NCBI RefSeq assembly: GCF_014197615.1
Contig: NZ_JACIFY010000020.1
Span: 1 to 64,000 of the forward strand
Source of the DNA: Rhizobium esperanzae
Lineage (GTDB): Bacteria; Pseudomonadota; Alphaproteobacteria; Rhizobiales; Rhizobiaceae
DNA length: 64,000 nt
Reading direction: 5' to 3'
Positions 29,906-39,158 of this stretch are shown piece by piece. A program made the position numbers and the translations under genes. The stretch's first letter is position 1. Each line of letters opens with the position of its first letter. The notes beneath the pieces are model-generated. The model had not been told where the DNA came from. It did no database searches and saw nothing but the letters and a program-made list of their open reading frames with translations.

Positions 29906-30109
29906 TTACCGCTTGGCGCCGTCGATGTCGAAAGACGCCGCATGCGCTTCGACGATCGCGGCGGTGATGACCTTTCTCAGCTCGTAGACCAGCGAGCGGG
30001 ACCGCTTGCGATCCAGATCCTGCGCCGCCTTGGCAAGGCTAAGGCCTTCGTTCAGGACAATATGGTGAGCCCGTGCCAGCGCCCAGCTCTCAATATCAGG
30101 ATTTATCAT
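29906..30109 (-). CDS. Small hypothetical helical protein, 66 aa
   Basis: Starts at ATG 30109 with GGAG seven bases upstream, a better site than many annotated genes here. The sequence is amphipathic and basic, with no signal peptide or membrane helix, and contains NEGLSLAKAAQDLDRKRSR, which could form part of a helix-turn-helix. It is 112 bp upstream of dapF on the same strand. I recognise no family. The good ribosome binding site and codon use support a real gene. Confidence 0.6.
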   Translation of the reverse strand: MINPDIESWALARAHHIVLNEGLSLAKAAQDLDRKRSRSLVYELRKVITAAIVEAHAASFDIDGAKR

Positions 30110-30318
30110 TCGATATCTCCGCCGGATCATCCGGCATCAAGGATATTTACGAATCATTTTACAGGATACACTTAAGTAGAAAGTAGAATCACAAGTGGAA
30201 TATTTTGCAACTGGCCTCTATGGCGAATTTGGCCTGCCCGCGGCGATTTTTGGCCGCTCGCAGCCACATTATGTCGCTTCCGAAAAGCCCGCCACGCGGT
30301 CATCTGTCCGCATTCGCC

Positions 30319-30347
30319 TTGACTTTACCGGCACTTTCCTGTTTATC
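30319..30347 (+). promoter_or_regulatory. Predicted sigma-70 promoter for the ffh leader
   Basis: TTGACT (30319-30324, within CTTGAC) and TTTATC (30342-30347) separated by 17 bases. The -35 matches the rhizobial consensus CTTGAC; the -10 is weaker. Transcription would begin near 30354. Confidence 0.5.
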
Positions 30348-30353
30348 GCGCCC

Positions 30354-30450
30354 AATCCGCGACGAGCCGCATGACTCCGAGCCGCCGACCGGGACTTCGA
30401 GATCCCGGAGGTCAACACCCGACAGCGCGATGCGCCCTCGGGTGCTTTTT
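30354..30450 (+). ncRNA. Candidate structured leader RNA or sRNA upstream of ffh
   Basis: About 97 nt from the predicted start to the T-run. One hairpin (30387-30413) pairs GACC with GGTC and GGGA with TCCC. The second (30416-30444) pairs CACCCGA with TCGGGTG and GCGC with GCGC, and is followed by CTTTTT. It does not carry the conserved GGAA-loop sequence of the SRP RNA. It could be a free sRNA or an attenuator for ffh. A structured RNA motif upstream of ffh has been reported in some alphaproteobacteria; I cannot check whether this is the same. Confidence 0.5.
30416..30450 (+). terminator. Intrinsic terminator in the ffh leader
   Basis: Stem of CACCCGA/TCGGGTG and GCGC/GCGC with a three-base loop, followed by CTTTTT at 30445-30450. 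It sits 85 bases before the ffh start, so it would stop the transcript before the gene unless it is bypassed. Confidence 0.75.
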
Positions 30451-30534
30451 GGCTTTGCGTCTTGTTTTCGTCAAGGAAAAGCACGACGTTTCCGGGCATA
30501 TCGAACCCGCCCGAAACGTATCAAGGAAGAGCCG

Positions 30535-32109
30535 ATGTTTGAAAACCTCCAGGACCGTCTTGGATCCATTCTGAATGGACTGACAGGCCGTGGCTCGCTT
30601 TCGGAAGCCGATGTTTCCGCAGCGCTGCGCGAGGTTCGCCGTGCGCTGCTGGAGGCCGACGTCGCGCTCGACGTCGTGCGTTCCTTCACCGACCGCGTGC
30701 GTGAAAAGGCCGTCGGCGCCGAGATCCTGAAGTCGATCAAGCCCGGCCAGATGGTCGTCAAGATCGTCCATGACGAACTGATCGAGATGCTGGGCGGCGA
30801 AGGTGTGGGCATCGACCTGCATGCGGCCGCCCCCGTCGTCGTCATGATGGTCGGCCTGCAGGGCTCCGGCAAGACGACGACGACGGCCAAGATCGCCCAT
30901 CGCCTGTCGACGCGCGACAAGAAGAAGGTGCTGATGGCGTCGCTGGATACGCGCCGCCCGGCAGCCCAGGAGCAGCTTCGCCAGCTCGGCGCCCAGGCCA
31001 GCATCGACACGCTGCCTGTTATCGCAGGCCAGTCGCCGACCGATATCGCCGCCCGCGCCGTGCAGGCGGCGAGACTCGGCGGCCATGACGTCGTCATTCT
31101 CGATACCGCCGGCCGCACCCATATCGACGAGCCCTTGATGGTCGAAATGGCCGACATCAAGAAAAAGTCGAACCCGCATGAAATCCTGCTGGTCGCCGAC
31201 AGCCTCACCGGCCAGGACGCCGTCAATCTCGCCCGCAACTTCGACGAACGCGTCGGCATCACCGGCCTTGTCCTCACCCGCATGGACGGCGACGGTCGCG
31301 GCGGTGCCGCCCTTTCGATGCGCGCCGTCACCGGCAAGCCGATCAAGCTGATCGGCGTCGGCGAGAAGATGAGCGAGCTCGAAGAGTTCCATCCCCGCCG
31401 GATCGCCGACCGCATTCTCGGCATGGGCGATATCGTTTCGCTCGTCGAACGCGCCGCGGAGAATATCGACGCCGAGAAGGCGGCGGCCATGGCCGCCAAG
31501 ATGGCCAAGGGCAAGTTCGACCTGAACGACCTCGCCGACCAGCTGCGCCAGATGCAGAAGATGGGCGGCATGGGCGGCATCATGGGCATGATGCCGGGCA
31601 TGGCCGGCATGAAGGACAAGATGGCCGCAGCCGGCCTCGACGACAGGCTTTTCGGCCGCCAGATCGCCATCATCCAGTCGATGACCAAGGCCGAGCGCGC
31701 CAATCCCGACCTGCTCAAGCATTCGCGCAAGAAGCGCATCGCCGCCGGCTCCGGCACCGACGCCGCCGCCATCAACAAGCTTCTGAAAATGCACCGCCAG
31801 ATGGCCGACATGATGAAGATGATGGGCGGCAAGGGCAAAGGCGGCCTGATGAAGCAGATGATGGGCGGCCTTGCCGGCAAGATGGGGCTTGGCGGTGGCA
31901 TGGGCGGCATGCCCGATCTCTCGAATATCGATCCCCGCCAGCTCGAAGCCCTGCAGAAGCAGGCGGAAGCTGCGGGGCTTGGAAAACCGGGTGGGGGTAT
32001 GCCCGGTCTCGGCGGTCTGCCGGGTGGTTTGCCGGGCCTCGGCGGCGCCAAGCTGCCGGGCCTTGGCGGTGGTTTCCCGGGATTGCCCGGATTGCCGAAG
32101 AAGAAGTGA
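30535..32109 (+). CDS. ffh: Signal recognition particle protein Ffh
   Basis: 524 aa from ATG 30535, preceded by AAGGAAG. The cytoplasmic GTPase binds signal sequences and 4.5S RNA and docks on FtsY. N domain about residues 1-85; G domain with P-loop GLQGSGKTTT near 108, DTAGR and TRMDGDGRGG; M domain from about 330, very rich in Met and Gly (MGGMGGIMGMMPGMAGM). The C-terminal tail after about 460 is a Gly/Pro/Leu low-complexity stretch. First gene of the conserved ffh-rpsP-rimM-trmD-rplS run. Confidence 0.97.
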   Translation: MFENLQDRLGSILNGLTGRGSLSEADVSAALREVRRALLEADVALDVVRSFTDRVREKAVGAEILKSIKPGQMVVKIVHDELIEMLGGEGVGIDLHAAAPVVVMMVGLQGSGKTTTTAKIAHRLSTRDKKKVLMASLDTRRPAAQEQLRQLGAQASIDTLPVIAGQSPTDIAARAVQAARLGGHDVVILDTAGRTHIDEPLMVEMADIKKKSNPHEILLVADSLTGQDAVNLARNFDERVGITGLVLTRMDGDGRGGAALSMRAVTGKPIKLIGVGEKMSELEEFHPRRIADRILGMGDIVSLVERAAENIDAEKAAAMAAKMAKGKFDLNDLADQLRQMQKMGGMGGIMGMMPGMAGMKDKMAAAGLDDRLFGRQIAIIQSMTKAERANPDLLKHSRKKRIAAGSGTDAAAINKLLKMHRQMADMMKMMGGKGKGGLMKQMMGGLAGKMGLGGGMGGMPDLSNIDPRQLEALQKQAEAAGLGKPGGGMPGLGGLPGGLPGLGGAKLPGLGGGFPGLPGLPKKK

Positions 32110-32125
32110 AAGGATCGCTTGCCCC

Positions 32126-32446
32126 ATGATTGATCCAAACGTCAAAGCCCAGCTCGCGAGCTACCGTCAGTCGATCGACAATATCGATGCCGCTCTCGTG
32201 CACATGCTGGCCGAACGCTTCCGCTGCACCAAAGAGGTCGGCGTGCTGAAGGCCAAATACAATCTGCCGCCGGCCGACCCGGCGCGCGAGGAATACCAGA
32301 TCGAACGCCTTCGCCAGCTGGCAAAGGCCGCCAATCTGGACCCGGATTTCGCCGAGAAGTTCCTGAACTTCGTCATCAAGGAAGTCATCCGGCATCATGA
32401 GCAGATCGCTGCGGACCACGCTGAACAGAGCGCCGCAGCCCGATAA
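32126..32446 (+). CDS. Chorismate mutase (AroQ type)
   Basis: 106-aa all-helical enzyme that rearranges chorismate to prephenate for Phe and Tyr synthesis. The catalytic pattern of the AroQ class is visible: RQSIDNIDAALVHMLAERF in helix 1, then KEVGVLKAKY and the DPAREEYQIERLRQ stretch. ATG 32126 lies 16 bp after the ffh stop, so the gene is in the ffh operon. This position between ffh and rpsP is common in Rhizobiales. Confidence 0.93.
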   Translation: MIDPNVKAQLASYRQSIDNIDAALVHMLAERFRCTKEVGVLKAKYNLPPADPAREEYQIERLRQLAKAANLDPDFAEKFLNFVIKEVIRHHEQIAADHAEQSAAAR

Positions 32447-32493
32447 CCACACCGCCCACGAAGCGGTCAAGAAAAGCCTAAGGAGTAAAGAAC

Positions 32494-32865
32494 ATGGCAC
32501 TGAAAATTCGTCTCGCCCGCGGTGGCTCCAAGAAGCGCCCGTACTACCACGTCGTTCTCGCCGATGCGCGCAGCCCGCGTGACGGCCGCTTCCTCGAAAA
32601 CCTCGGTTCCTGGAACCCGATGCTCGCCAAGGACGACGAGAAGCGCGTTCAGCTGAATGCCGAGCGCATCAAGCACTGGATCGAAAACGGCGCCCAGCCG
32701 ACCGACCGCGTTCTGCGTTTCCTCGATGAAGCCGGCGTTGCCAAGCGCGAAGCCAAGAACAACCCCGAGAAGGCAAAGCCCGGCAAGCGCGCCCAGGAAC
32801 GCGCCGCAGAAAAGGCTCAGAAGATCGCTGACGCCGCTGCTGCTGCTGCCGACGCCGCGGAATAA
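32494..32865 (+). CDS. rpsP: 30S ribosomal protein S16
   Basis: 123 aa, compared with about 80-90 in many bacteria. The S16 core (MALKIRLARGGSKKRPYYHV onwards) ends near residue 85, and the remainder is a charged, Ala-rich extension. GGAGTAAAGA precedes the ATG. A strong intrinsic terminator follows at 32885-32915, which would partly separate rpsP from rimM. Confidence 0.97.
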   Translation: MALKIRLARGGSKKRPYYHVVLADARSPRDGRFLENLGSWNPMLAKDDEKRVQLNAERIKHWIENGAQPTDRVLRFLDEAGVAKREAKNNPEKAKPGKRAQERAAEKAQKIADAAAAAADAAE

Positions 32866-32884
32866 TCGGGATAGTCCCTATCGA

Positions 32885-32915
32885 ACGGGCGGCATGGCGA
32901 CATGCCGCCCGTTTT
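32885..32915 (+). terminator. Intrinsic terminator between rpsP and rimM
   Basis: Perfect 12-bp stem ACGGGCGGCATG / CATGCCGCCCGT with loop GCGA, followed by a TTTTCG tail. It lies inside the ribosomal protein operon and may tune the ratio of S16 to downstream proteins. Confidence 0.85.
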
Positions 32916-32979
32916 CGTTTCCAATCCTGCGCACTTCGTTTATGAGAGGCCTGTCTTTCGGCTTCACATGAAGGAACCC

Positions 32980-33549
32980 ATGACAAAGCTTGAAAACCCC
33001 GTTCTGATGGCGACGATCGGTGGCGCACAGGGCCTCCGGGGAGAGGTGCGCGCCAAGGCCTATACGGCCGACCCGAGCGCCCTTGGTGACTACGGCCACC
33101 TGCACAGCATGGACGGCCGCAGCTTCGAAGTGCTCGAAATTCGCGAGACGAAGAATATGGTCGTCGTCCGTTTCCGGGGCATCAACGACCGCAATGCCGC
33201 CGAGGCGCTGAACGGCCTGGAACTCTATATCGAGCGTGACAACCTGCCCGACGAGGAGCTGGAGCACGACGAGTTCTACTACGCCGATCTCGAGGGGCTC
33301 GAGGCACGCGACGACCAGGGCGTGAGCTACGGCACGGTCACCGGCGTCTTCGATTTCGGCGCCGGCGATCTCCTGGAGCTCAAGGGTCCGGGCAAGCGCC
33401 CGGTGCTGATCCCCTTCTCCGAAGCCTCGGTGCTGGAGATCGACCTCGAAGCCGGCACGCTGCTGATCGATCCGCTGGCGGCAGGACTGGTCGACGATCC
33501 CGAAGAGCTTTCGAAATTCACCGCGGACAAGCCGAAAAAGAATAAGTGA
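32980..33549 (+). CDS. rimM: 16S rRNA processing protein RimM
   Basis: 189-aa ribosome maturation factor that binds S19 and helps assemble the 30S head. ATG 32980 has AAGGAA upstream; an ATG at 32968 lacks a site. The N-terminal domain (ATIGGAQGLRGEVRAKAY) and the PRC-barrel domain after about residue 95 (DEFYYADLEGL) are both present. The stop TGA overlaps the trmD start (TGATG). Confidence 0.95.
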   Translation: MTKLENPVLMATIGGAQGLRGEVRAKAYTADPSALGDYGHLHSMDGRSFEVLEIRETKNMVVVRFRGINDRNAAEALNGLELYIERDNLPDEELEHDEFYYADLEGLEARDDQGVSYGTVTGVFDFGAGDLLELKGPGKRPVLIPFSEASVLEIDLEAGTLLIDPLAAGLVDDPEELSKFTADKPKKNK

Positions 33550-34250
33550 TGTCCTTCCGGGCGAGCGTGCTGACACTCTATCCGGAAATGTTTCCGGGAC
33601 ATCTGGGCTTCTCGCTCGCCGGTAAGGCGATGGAACGAGGGCAATGGTCGCTTGACGCCGTGCAGATCCGCGATTTCGCGACCGACAAACACCGCACCGT
33701 CGACGACACCCCGGCCGGCGGCGGCGCCGGCATGGTGCTGAAACCGGACGTTCTCGCCCGGGCGATCGACAGCACCGCGCAAAACGACACCCGCCCGCGC
33801 CTGCTGATGAGCCCGCGCGGCCGGCCGCTGACACAGGAGCGTGTTCGCGAGCTTGCCGCCGGCGACGGCGTCATCATCGTCTGCGGCCGCTTCGAGGGCG
33901 TCGACCAGCGGGTGATTGAGGCGCGCGAACTGGAAGAGGTCTCGATCGGCGACTATGTGCTGTCAGGCGGCGAGCCGGCGGCGCTGATCCTGCTCGACGC
34001 CATCATCCGCATCCTGCCGGGTGTCATGGGCAACGATCTCTCCGGCCTGCACGAGAGCTTCGAAGGCGGGCTGCTGGAACATCCCCATTATACCAGGCCG
34101 CAGGCATGGGAAGGCCGGGAAATCCCGTCGATCCTGACCTCGGGCAATCACGGCGCCATCGAAAAATGGCGGCACGAGGAGGCGGTGCGGCTGACGCGGG
34201 AGCGGCGGCCGGACCTCTTCGAAAGGGCGAAAACCGAGAAAAGCGGCTGA
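33549..34250 (+). CDS. trmD: tRNA (guanine-N1)-methyltransferase TrmD
   Basis: 233-aa SPOUT enzyme that makes m1G37. The trefoil-knot SAM motif SIGDYVLSGGEPAAL is at residues about 133-147, with the upstream ICGRFEGVDQRV conserved, and the linker and C-terminal domain are complete. The start ATG at 33549 overlaps the rimM stop by one base; GTG 33546 is an alternative. The two genes are translationally coupled. Confidence 0.96.
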   Translation: MSFRASVLTLYPEMFPGHLGFSLAGKAMERGQWSLDAVQIRDFATDKHRTVDDTPAGGGAGMVLKPDVLARAIDSTAQNDTRPRLLMSPRGRPLTQERVRELAAGDGVIIVCGRFEGVDQRVIEARELEEVSIGDYVLSGGEPAALILLDAIIRILPGVMGNDLSGLHESFEGGLLEHPHYTRPQAWEGREIPSILTSGNHGAIEKWRHEEAVRLTRERRPDLFERAKTEKSG

Positions 34251-34462
34251 ATCAGCCCTCCCCTTCACAAAAATGTCGTGCGAGGGATGACAAGCCCCGG
34301 CCTTTCGTGTATTGGCGCACGCGGAAATGGGGTTAGCCCCGTCTGCCAGCAAACAAAGAATGGCGAACCCGCTCCCGCCCGCAAGGGCAAAGTCCCGAGG
34401 CCAGTTCCGAAGGATCAGTGTCGAGCGCTCTGGCTGTTTCAGAAGAACCAAAGGTTAAGACG

Positions 34463-35008
34463 ATGAACATCATTCAGCAGCTTGAGGCCGAACAGGCCGC
34501 CAAGATCGAAGCCAAGCGCACCCTTCCTGAATTCTCCCCGGGCGACACCGTCCGCGTCAACGTGAAGGTCACGGAAGGCAACCGTACCCGCGTTCAGGCC
34601 TATGAAGGCGTCTGCATCGCCCGCTCCGGCGGCGGCCTGCAGGAAAACTTCACGGTCCGCAAGATCTCCTACGGCGAAGGCGTCGAGCGCGTATTCCCGG
34701 TTTACTCGCCGATGATCGAAAGCGTCGACGTCGTTCGCCGCGGTAAGGTCCGTCGCGCCAAGCTTTATTACCTCCGCGACCGTCGCGGCAAGTCTGCCCG
34801 TATCGTTGAAGACACCGGCGTCCGCGCCCGCAAGCTCAACGACGCCGAGCGCGCCGCCGTTGCCGAGGAAAAGGCACGCATCGAAGCTGAAAAGGTTGCA
34901 GCCGCCCAGGCGCTCGCCGCCGAGAAGGCAGCAGCAGAAGCAGCCGAAGCCAAGGCCGCTGCTGAAGCAGCCGCCGCTGCCGCCGCAGCGGAACCGGCAG
35001 CAGAATAA
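34463..35008 (+). CDS. rplS: 50S ribosomal protein L19 with Ala-rich C-terminal extension
   Basis: 181 aa, against about 115-125 in E. coli and most bacteria. The L19 domain (residues 1 to about 122, including the QAYEGVCIARSGGG and VRRGKVRRAKLYYLR motifs) is followed by about 58 residues of Ala/Glu/Lys-rich low complexity that should form a charged helix and then a poly-Ala/Glu tail. Codon bias is strong, as in other ribosomal genes. The start ATG at 34463 follows AAAGGTTAAGACG. Terminator at 35034-35057. Confidence 0.95.
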   Translation: MNIIQQLEAEQAAKIEAKRTLPEFSPGDTVRVNVKVTEGNRTRVQAYEGVCIARSGGGLQENFTVRKISYGEGVERVFPVYSPMIESVDVVRRGKVRRAKLYYLRDRRGKSARIVEDTGVRARKLNDAERAAVAEEKARIEAEKVAAAQALAAEKAAAEAAEAKAAAEAAAAAAAAEPAAE

Positions 35009-35033
35009 GATCTGCGCAAAATTCTATTCCTGG

Positions 35034-35060
35034 AAAGGCGGCCTTCGGGTCGCCTTTTCT
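35034..35060 (+). terminator. Intrinsic terminator of the rplS operon
   Basis: AAAGGCG (35034-35040) pairs with CGCCTTT (35051-35057), followed by TCTATTTTTTG. Confidence 0.85.
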
Positions 35061-35147
35061 ATTTTTTGCTTCGCCACGCAGCCCGCGGCCTTGCCTCGGG
35101 CCTATCTTCCGTGACAGTTTTCGCCGTTCAATTGAGGGAACCGTTCA

Positions 35148-35945
35148 ATGTTGTTTCGCCGCACCGTTCTTGCTGGCTTTGCCGCCCTTGCTCTTCTGCC
35201 GCTTGCCGCATCGGCCGCCGAACTGCCGGATCTCGGCGGCAAGAGCGTCGTCGTCGTCACCGAGAATGCCTATCCGCCGCTGCAGTTCATCGATCCGAAA
35301 TCGGGCAAGGCGATCGGCTGGGAATATGATGCGATGAACGAGATCGCCAAGCGGCTGAACGTCAAGATCGAATATCAGAACACCAGCTGGGACGCGATGA
35401 TCCAGGCGGTGTCCGACGGCCAGTACAATATCGGCATGACCGGCATCACCATCAAGGAAGACCGCAAGCAGAAGGTGGATTTCTCCGATCCCTACATGCG
35501 CTCGCAGCAGTTCATGCTGGTGCGCGGCGACGAGAAGCGCTTCACCGACGCCAAGTCCTTCGCCGAAATCAAGGATGGCCTGGTCGGCGCCCAGCCCGGC
35601 ACCACGCCTTTCTATACGGCTGTCTATGAAGTGCTCGACGGCAACGAACAGAACCCGCGCATCAAGCTCTTCGAAACCTTCGGCGCCACCGTCCAGGCGC
35701 TGAAGGCCGGCGACGTCGACGTCGTGCTGACCGACGGCACTGCCGGCAAAGGCTACGTCGACGCCTCGGGGGGCGCCCTGAAGCTGATCGGCGGGCCGCT
35801 CGGCACCGAGGATTTCGGTTTCATCTTCCCGAAAGGCTCCGATCTCGTCGCCCCGGTCAACGCCGCCATTTCGGCACTCAAGGCCGACGGTACGCTGGAT
35901 GCGCTGAACAAGAAGTGGTTCCTCGACTACAAGATGGGCGAATGA
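35148..35945 (+). CDS. Amino-acid ABC transporter substrate-binding protein (family 3)
   Basis: 265-aa periplasmic protein with a signal peptide of about 24 residues (MLFRRTVLAGFAALALLPLA, then ASAAE). The PBPb fold of polar amino-acid binding proteins follows: VVVTENAYPPLQFID, GWEYDAMNEIAKRL, IGMTGITIKEDRKQKVDFSDPY and the DFGFIFPKGSDL stretch near the end. It is followed by a permease at 35962. The amino acid bound cannot be assigned. No ATPase gene follows. Confidence 0.92.
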   Translation: MLFRRTVLAGFAALALLPLAASAAELPDLGGKSVVVVTENAYPPLQFIDPKSGKAIGWEYDAMNEIAKRLNVKIEYQNTSWDAMIQAVSDGQYNIGMTGITIKEDRKQKVDFSDPYMRSQQFMLVRGDEKRFTDAKSFAEIKDGLVGAQPGTTPFYTAVYEVLDGNEQNPRIKLFETFGATVQALKAGDVDVVLTDGTAGKGYVDASGGALKLIGGPLGTEDFGFIFPKGSDLVAPVNAAISALKADGTLDALNKKWFLDYKMGE

Positions 35946-35961
35946 CGCCGGGCAACTGCTG

Positions 35962-36765
35962 ATGGCCGTACGCCCGTCTCACGTCAAGGACGACTATCCC
36001 TGGTGGCTGGTCGCGCTCGTCGCGATCGGCATCGTCCTTGCCGCCGTCATCGTCACCAACGATATCTACGCCCAGGTTTTCCGCACCGTGGTCAACGGCG
36101 TCGGCATCACCGTCTTCGTCACGCTGGTCGCCTTCGTGCTCGCCACGGTGCTCGGCCTCGGCATCTGCCTGCTCGGCATGGCCGACAGCCAGGTCGCGCG
36201 GCAGATCGCGCGATTCTACATCGAGACCATCCGCGGCATCCCGATCCTCGTGCTCTTATTCTACGTCGCCTTCGTCGGTGCCCCGGCTCTGGTCGCCGCC
36301 TATAATTTTCTGATTTCGCCGCTGGTGACCTCAGGCATGGCCGAGCCCATCCTGGTGCGCGACCTCTCGCTGATGTGGCGGGCGATCATCGCGCTGACGA
36401 TCGGTTATTCCTCCTTCATCGCCGAAATCTTCCGGGCCGGTTTCCAGTCGGTCGATCTGGGCCAGATCGAAGCGGCCAAGGCACTCGGCCTTTCCCGCTA
36501 CCGGCGCTTCCGCTCCGTCGTCTTCCCGCAGGCGGTCCGGGTGATCTTCCCGCCGCTGTCCAACGATTTCGTCTCCATGGTCAAGGACAGCTCGCTCGTC
36601 TCCGTGCTCGGCGTCGCCGACATCACCCAGATGGGCAAGGTCTATGCCGCCGGCTCCTTTCGCTTCTTCGAGACCTATTCGATCGTCACCTATATCTACC
36701 TGATCCTGACGATCGGCCTGTCGCTGGCGCTGCGGCGCACGGAGAAGTGGCTGAAATCGCGGTGA
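35962..36765 (+). CDS. Amino-acid ABC transporter permease (HisM/GlnP type)
   Basis: 267-aa inner-membrane permease with five helices in the usual layout after an N-terminal anchor. The EAA loop (IEAAKALGLSRYRRFRSVVFPQAVR) is at residues about 168-192 and contacts the ATPase. It is 16 bp after the binding protein gene and the two are surely one operon. A short palindrome GCCGCG/CGCGGC at 36776-36791 follows the stop. As no ATP-binding gene is nearby, the complex must borrow an ATPase from another locus or use a generic one. Confidence 0.92.
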   Translation: MAVRPSHVKDDYPWWLVALVAIGIVLAAVIVTNDIYAQVFRTVVNGVGITVFVTLVAFVLATVLGLGICLLGMADSQVARQIARFYIETIRGIPILVLLFYVAFVGAPALVAAYNFLISPLVTSGMAEPILVRDLSLMWRAIIALTIGYSSFIAEIFRAGFQSVDLGQIEAAKALGLSRYRRFRSVVFPQAVRVIFPPLSNDFVSMVKDSSLVSVLGVADITQMGKVYAAGSFRFFETYSIVTYIYLILTIGLSLALRRTEKWLKSR

Positions 36766-37035
36766 ATGATCAACAGCCGCGCCATCGCGGCCGGCCCTCT
36801 GATGATTCAAATTGAAGCCGCCGCGAAAAATCGTTATATGCAGGCGATGGAATCCAAGTTCAGATGCACTGGCGCGCATATTTTCGTGCTGCAGGACCAT
36901 TATCGCCTGCCGGCGCGGTTTTTTGCCTGCGTGTCCGGTGCGCTCAACAGCCGACTTCGTTGATCGAATGACGGCCGCGGAGCCTGATCCGCATTCTCGA
37001 TTTTCCAAAGCTTCCAAAAAAACGGACTTAACGCC

Positions 37036-38445
<1,410 letters not shown>

Positions 38446-38471
38446 TCTGTCATCCGACAATAAGAGAATGA

Positions 38472-38508
38472 AAACCGCCCGATGCGCCCAGCGCATCGGG
38501 CGGTTTCG
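38472..38508 (+). terminator. Terminator of leuC
   Basis: 16-bp perfect stem AAACCGCCCGATGCGC / GCGCATCGGGCGGTTT with loop CCA (38472-38506). The T-run after it is short, but the stem is very stable. Confidence 0.8.
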
Positions 38509-38685
38509 TATTTCATGGCGCCGCTGCCTCGGTTGACGACCGTTATGACAGAGCGGGCAAGCCCGTTTGTGCAGGGCCGCGCCTGTCCATTTTCATCCTT
38601 TCGGGCAATCGACATCGGAAAACGCGTATGGCCTCATTGAGATAGGCGCAATATCGGCGAACACCGCGCCATCGGGGGAATGGCC

Positions 38686-39036
38686 ATGAGGCGGAAAAGG
38701 GTACGGAGTTTACTGCAAGCCGGCTTGATCGTATTTGCATCGCAGGCATCGATCGACGTCGCCGAGGCCGCTCCGATCCGTCCGGCGATAGGACCAGTCA
38801 CGGCCGCTTCCGATCTGCTGCACCAGATCACCCAAAGCAAGATACCCTATCTCAACGGATATCGGGGCTATGGCAGCGCCCGGTCCGGCTATATCAAGAG
38901 CGCGAACGGCTATTGGTATCCGGCGGGCGCCTTCGACGACTATTATACCGGCTCGATCAGACGGCCGCAGCGCCTGAACGACAGCTGCGACCACGGCTTT
39001 GCGCCGACCAACGGATCCTCGAACTGCAATTATTGA
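38686..39036 (+). CDS. Secreted small hypothetical protein, Tyr/Gly-rich
   Basis: 116 aa from ATG 38686, which has GGGGGA six bases upstream; ATG 38680 is two codons earlier. An N-terminal signal peptide (about residues 1-28, hydrophobic core LLQAGLIVFASQA, cleavage after AEA) targets it to the periplasm or outside. The mature part is rich in Tyr, Gly and Ser (NGYRGYGSARSGY, NGYWYPAGAFDDYY) and ends with a Cys pair (SCDHGFAPTNGSSNC). It resembles small rhizobial surface-associated proteins of the BA14K kind, but I cannot confirm a family. Confidence 0.65.
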   Translation: MRRKRVRSLLQAGLIVFASQASIDVAEAAPIRPAIGPVTAASDLLHQITQSKIPYLNGYRGYGSARSGYIKSANGYWYPAGAFDDYYTGSIRRPQRLNDSCDHGFAPTNGSSNCNY

Positions 39037-39111
39037 CGGGAAGGCGGTACCCCCGACAACGCCGCCCCGGATGAGCTCTCCTCCGGGGCGGTCGCCGATG
39101 GACCTGCTTAG

Positions 39112-39146
39112 GGGCATGTCGCACAAAGATGTGTGACGGCTCTGAT
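39112..39146. repeat. Interspersed palindromic repeat, copy 3 (degraded)
   Basis: GGGGCATGTCGCACAAAG followed by ATGTGTGACGG resembles the left arm and loop of the 49-bp element at 7799-7847. It lies between convergent genes, like copy 2. The match is partial. Confidence 0.4.
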
Positions 39147-39158
39147 GATCCCAGGCGG

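Larger units (their letters stand above)
30110..30534. other. Leader/intergenic region before ffh
   Basis: 425 bases without an open gene. The first part is AT-rich (30140-30205). A rhizobial-type promoter at 30319-30347 is followed by two stable hairpins and an intrinsic terminator at 30416-30450, then 84 bases of spacer to the ffh start. Confidence 0.6.

Noticed and set aside
30354..30450. Leader before ffh as the SRP (4.5S) RNA gene
   Set aside because: It lacks the conserved GGAA tetraloop region and internal bulges of bacterial SRP RNA.
36766..36963. 65-codon frame before leuC, tested as a leucine leader peptide
   Set aside because: No run of leucine codons and no attenuator hairpin with T-run, so a leader peptide is unsupported.
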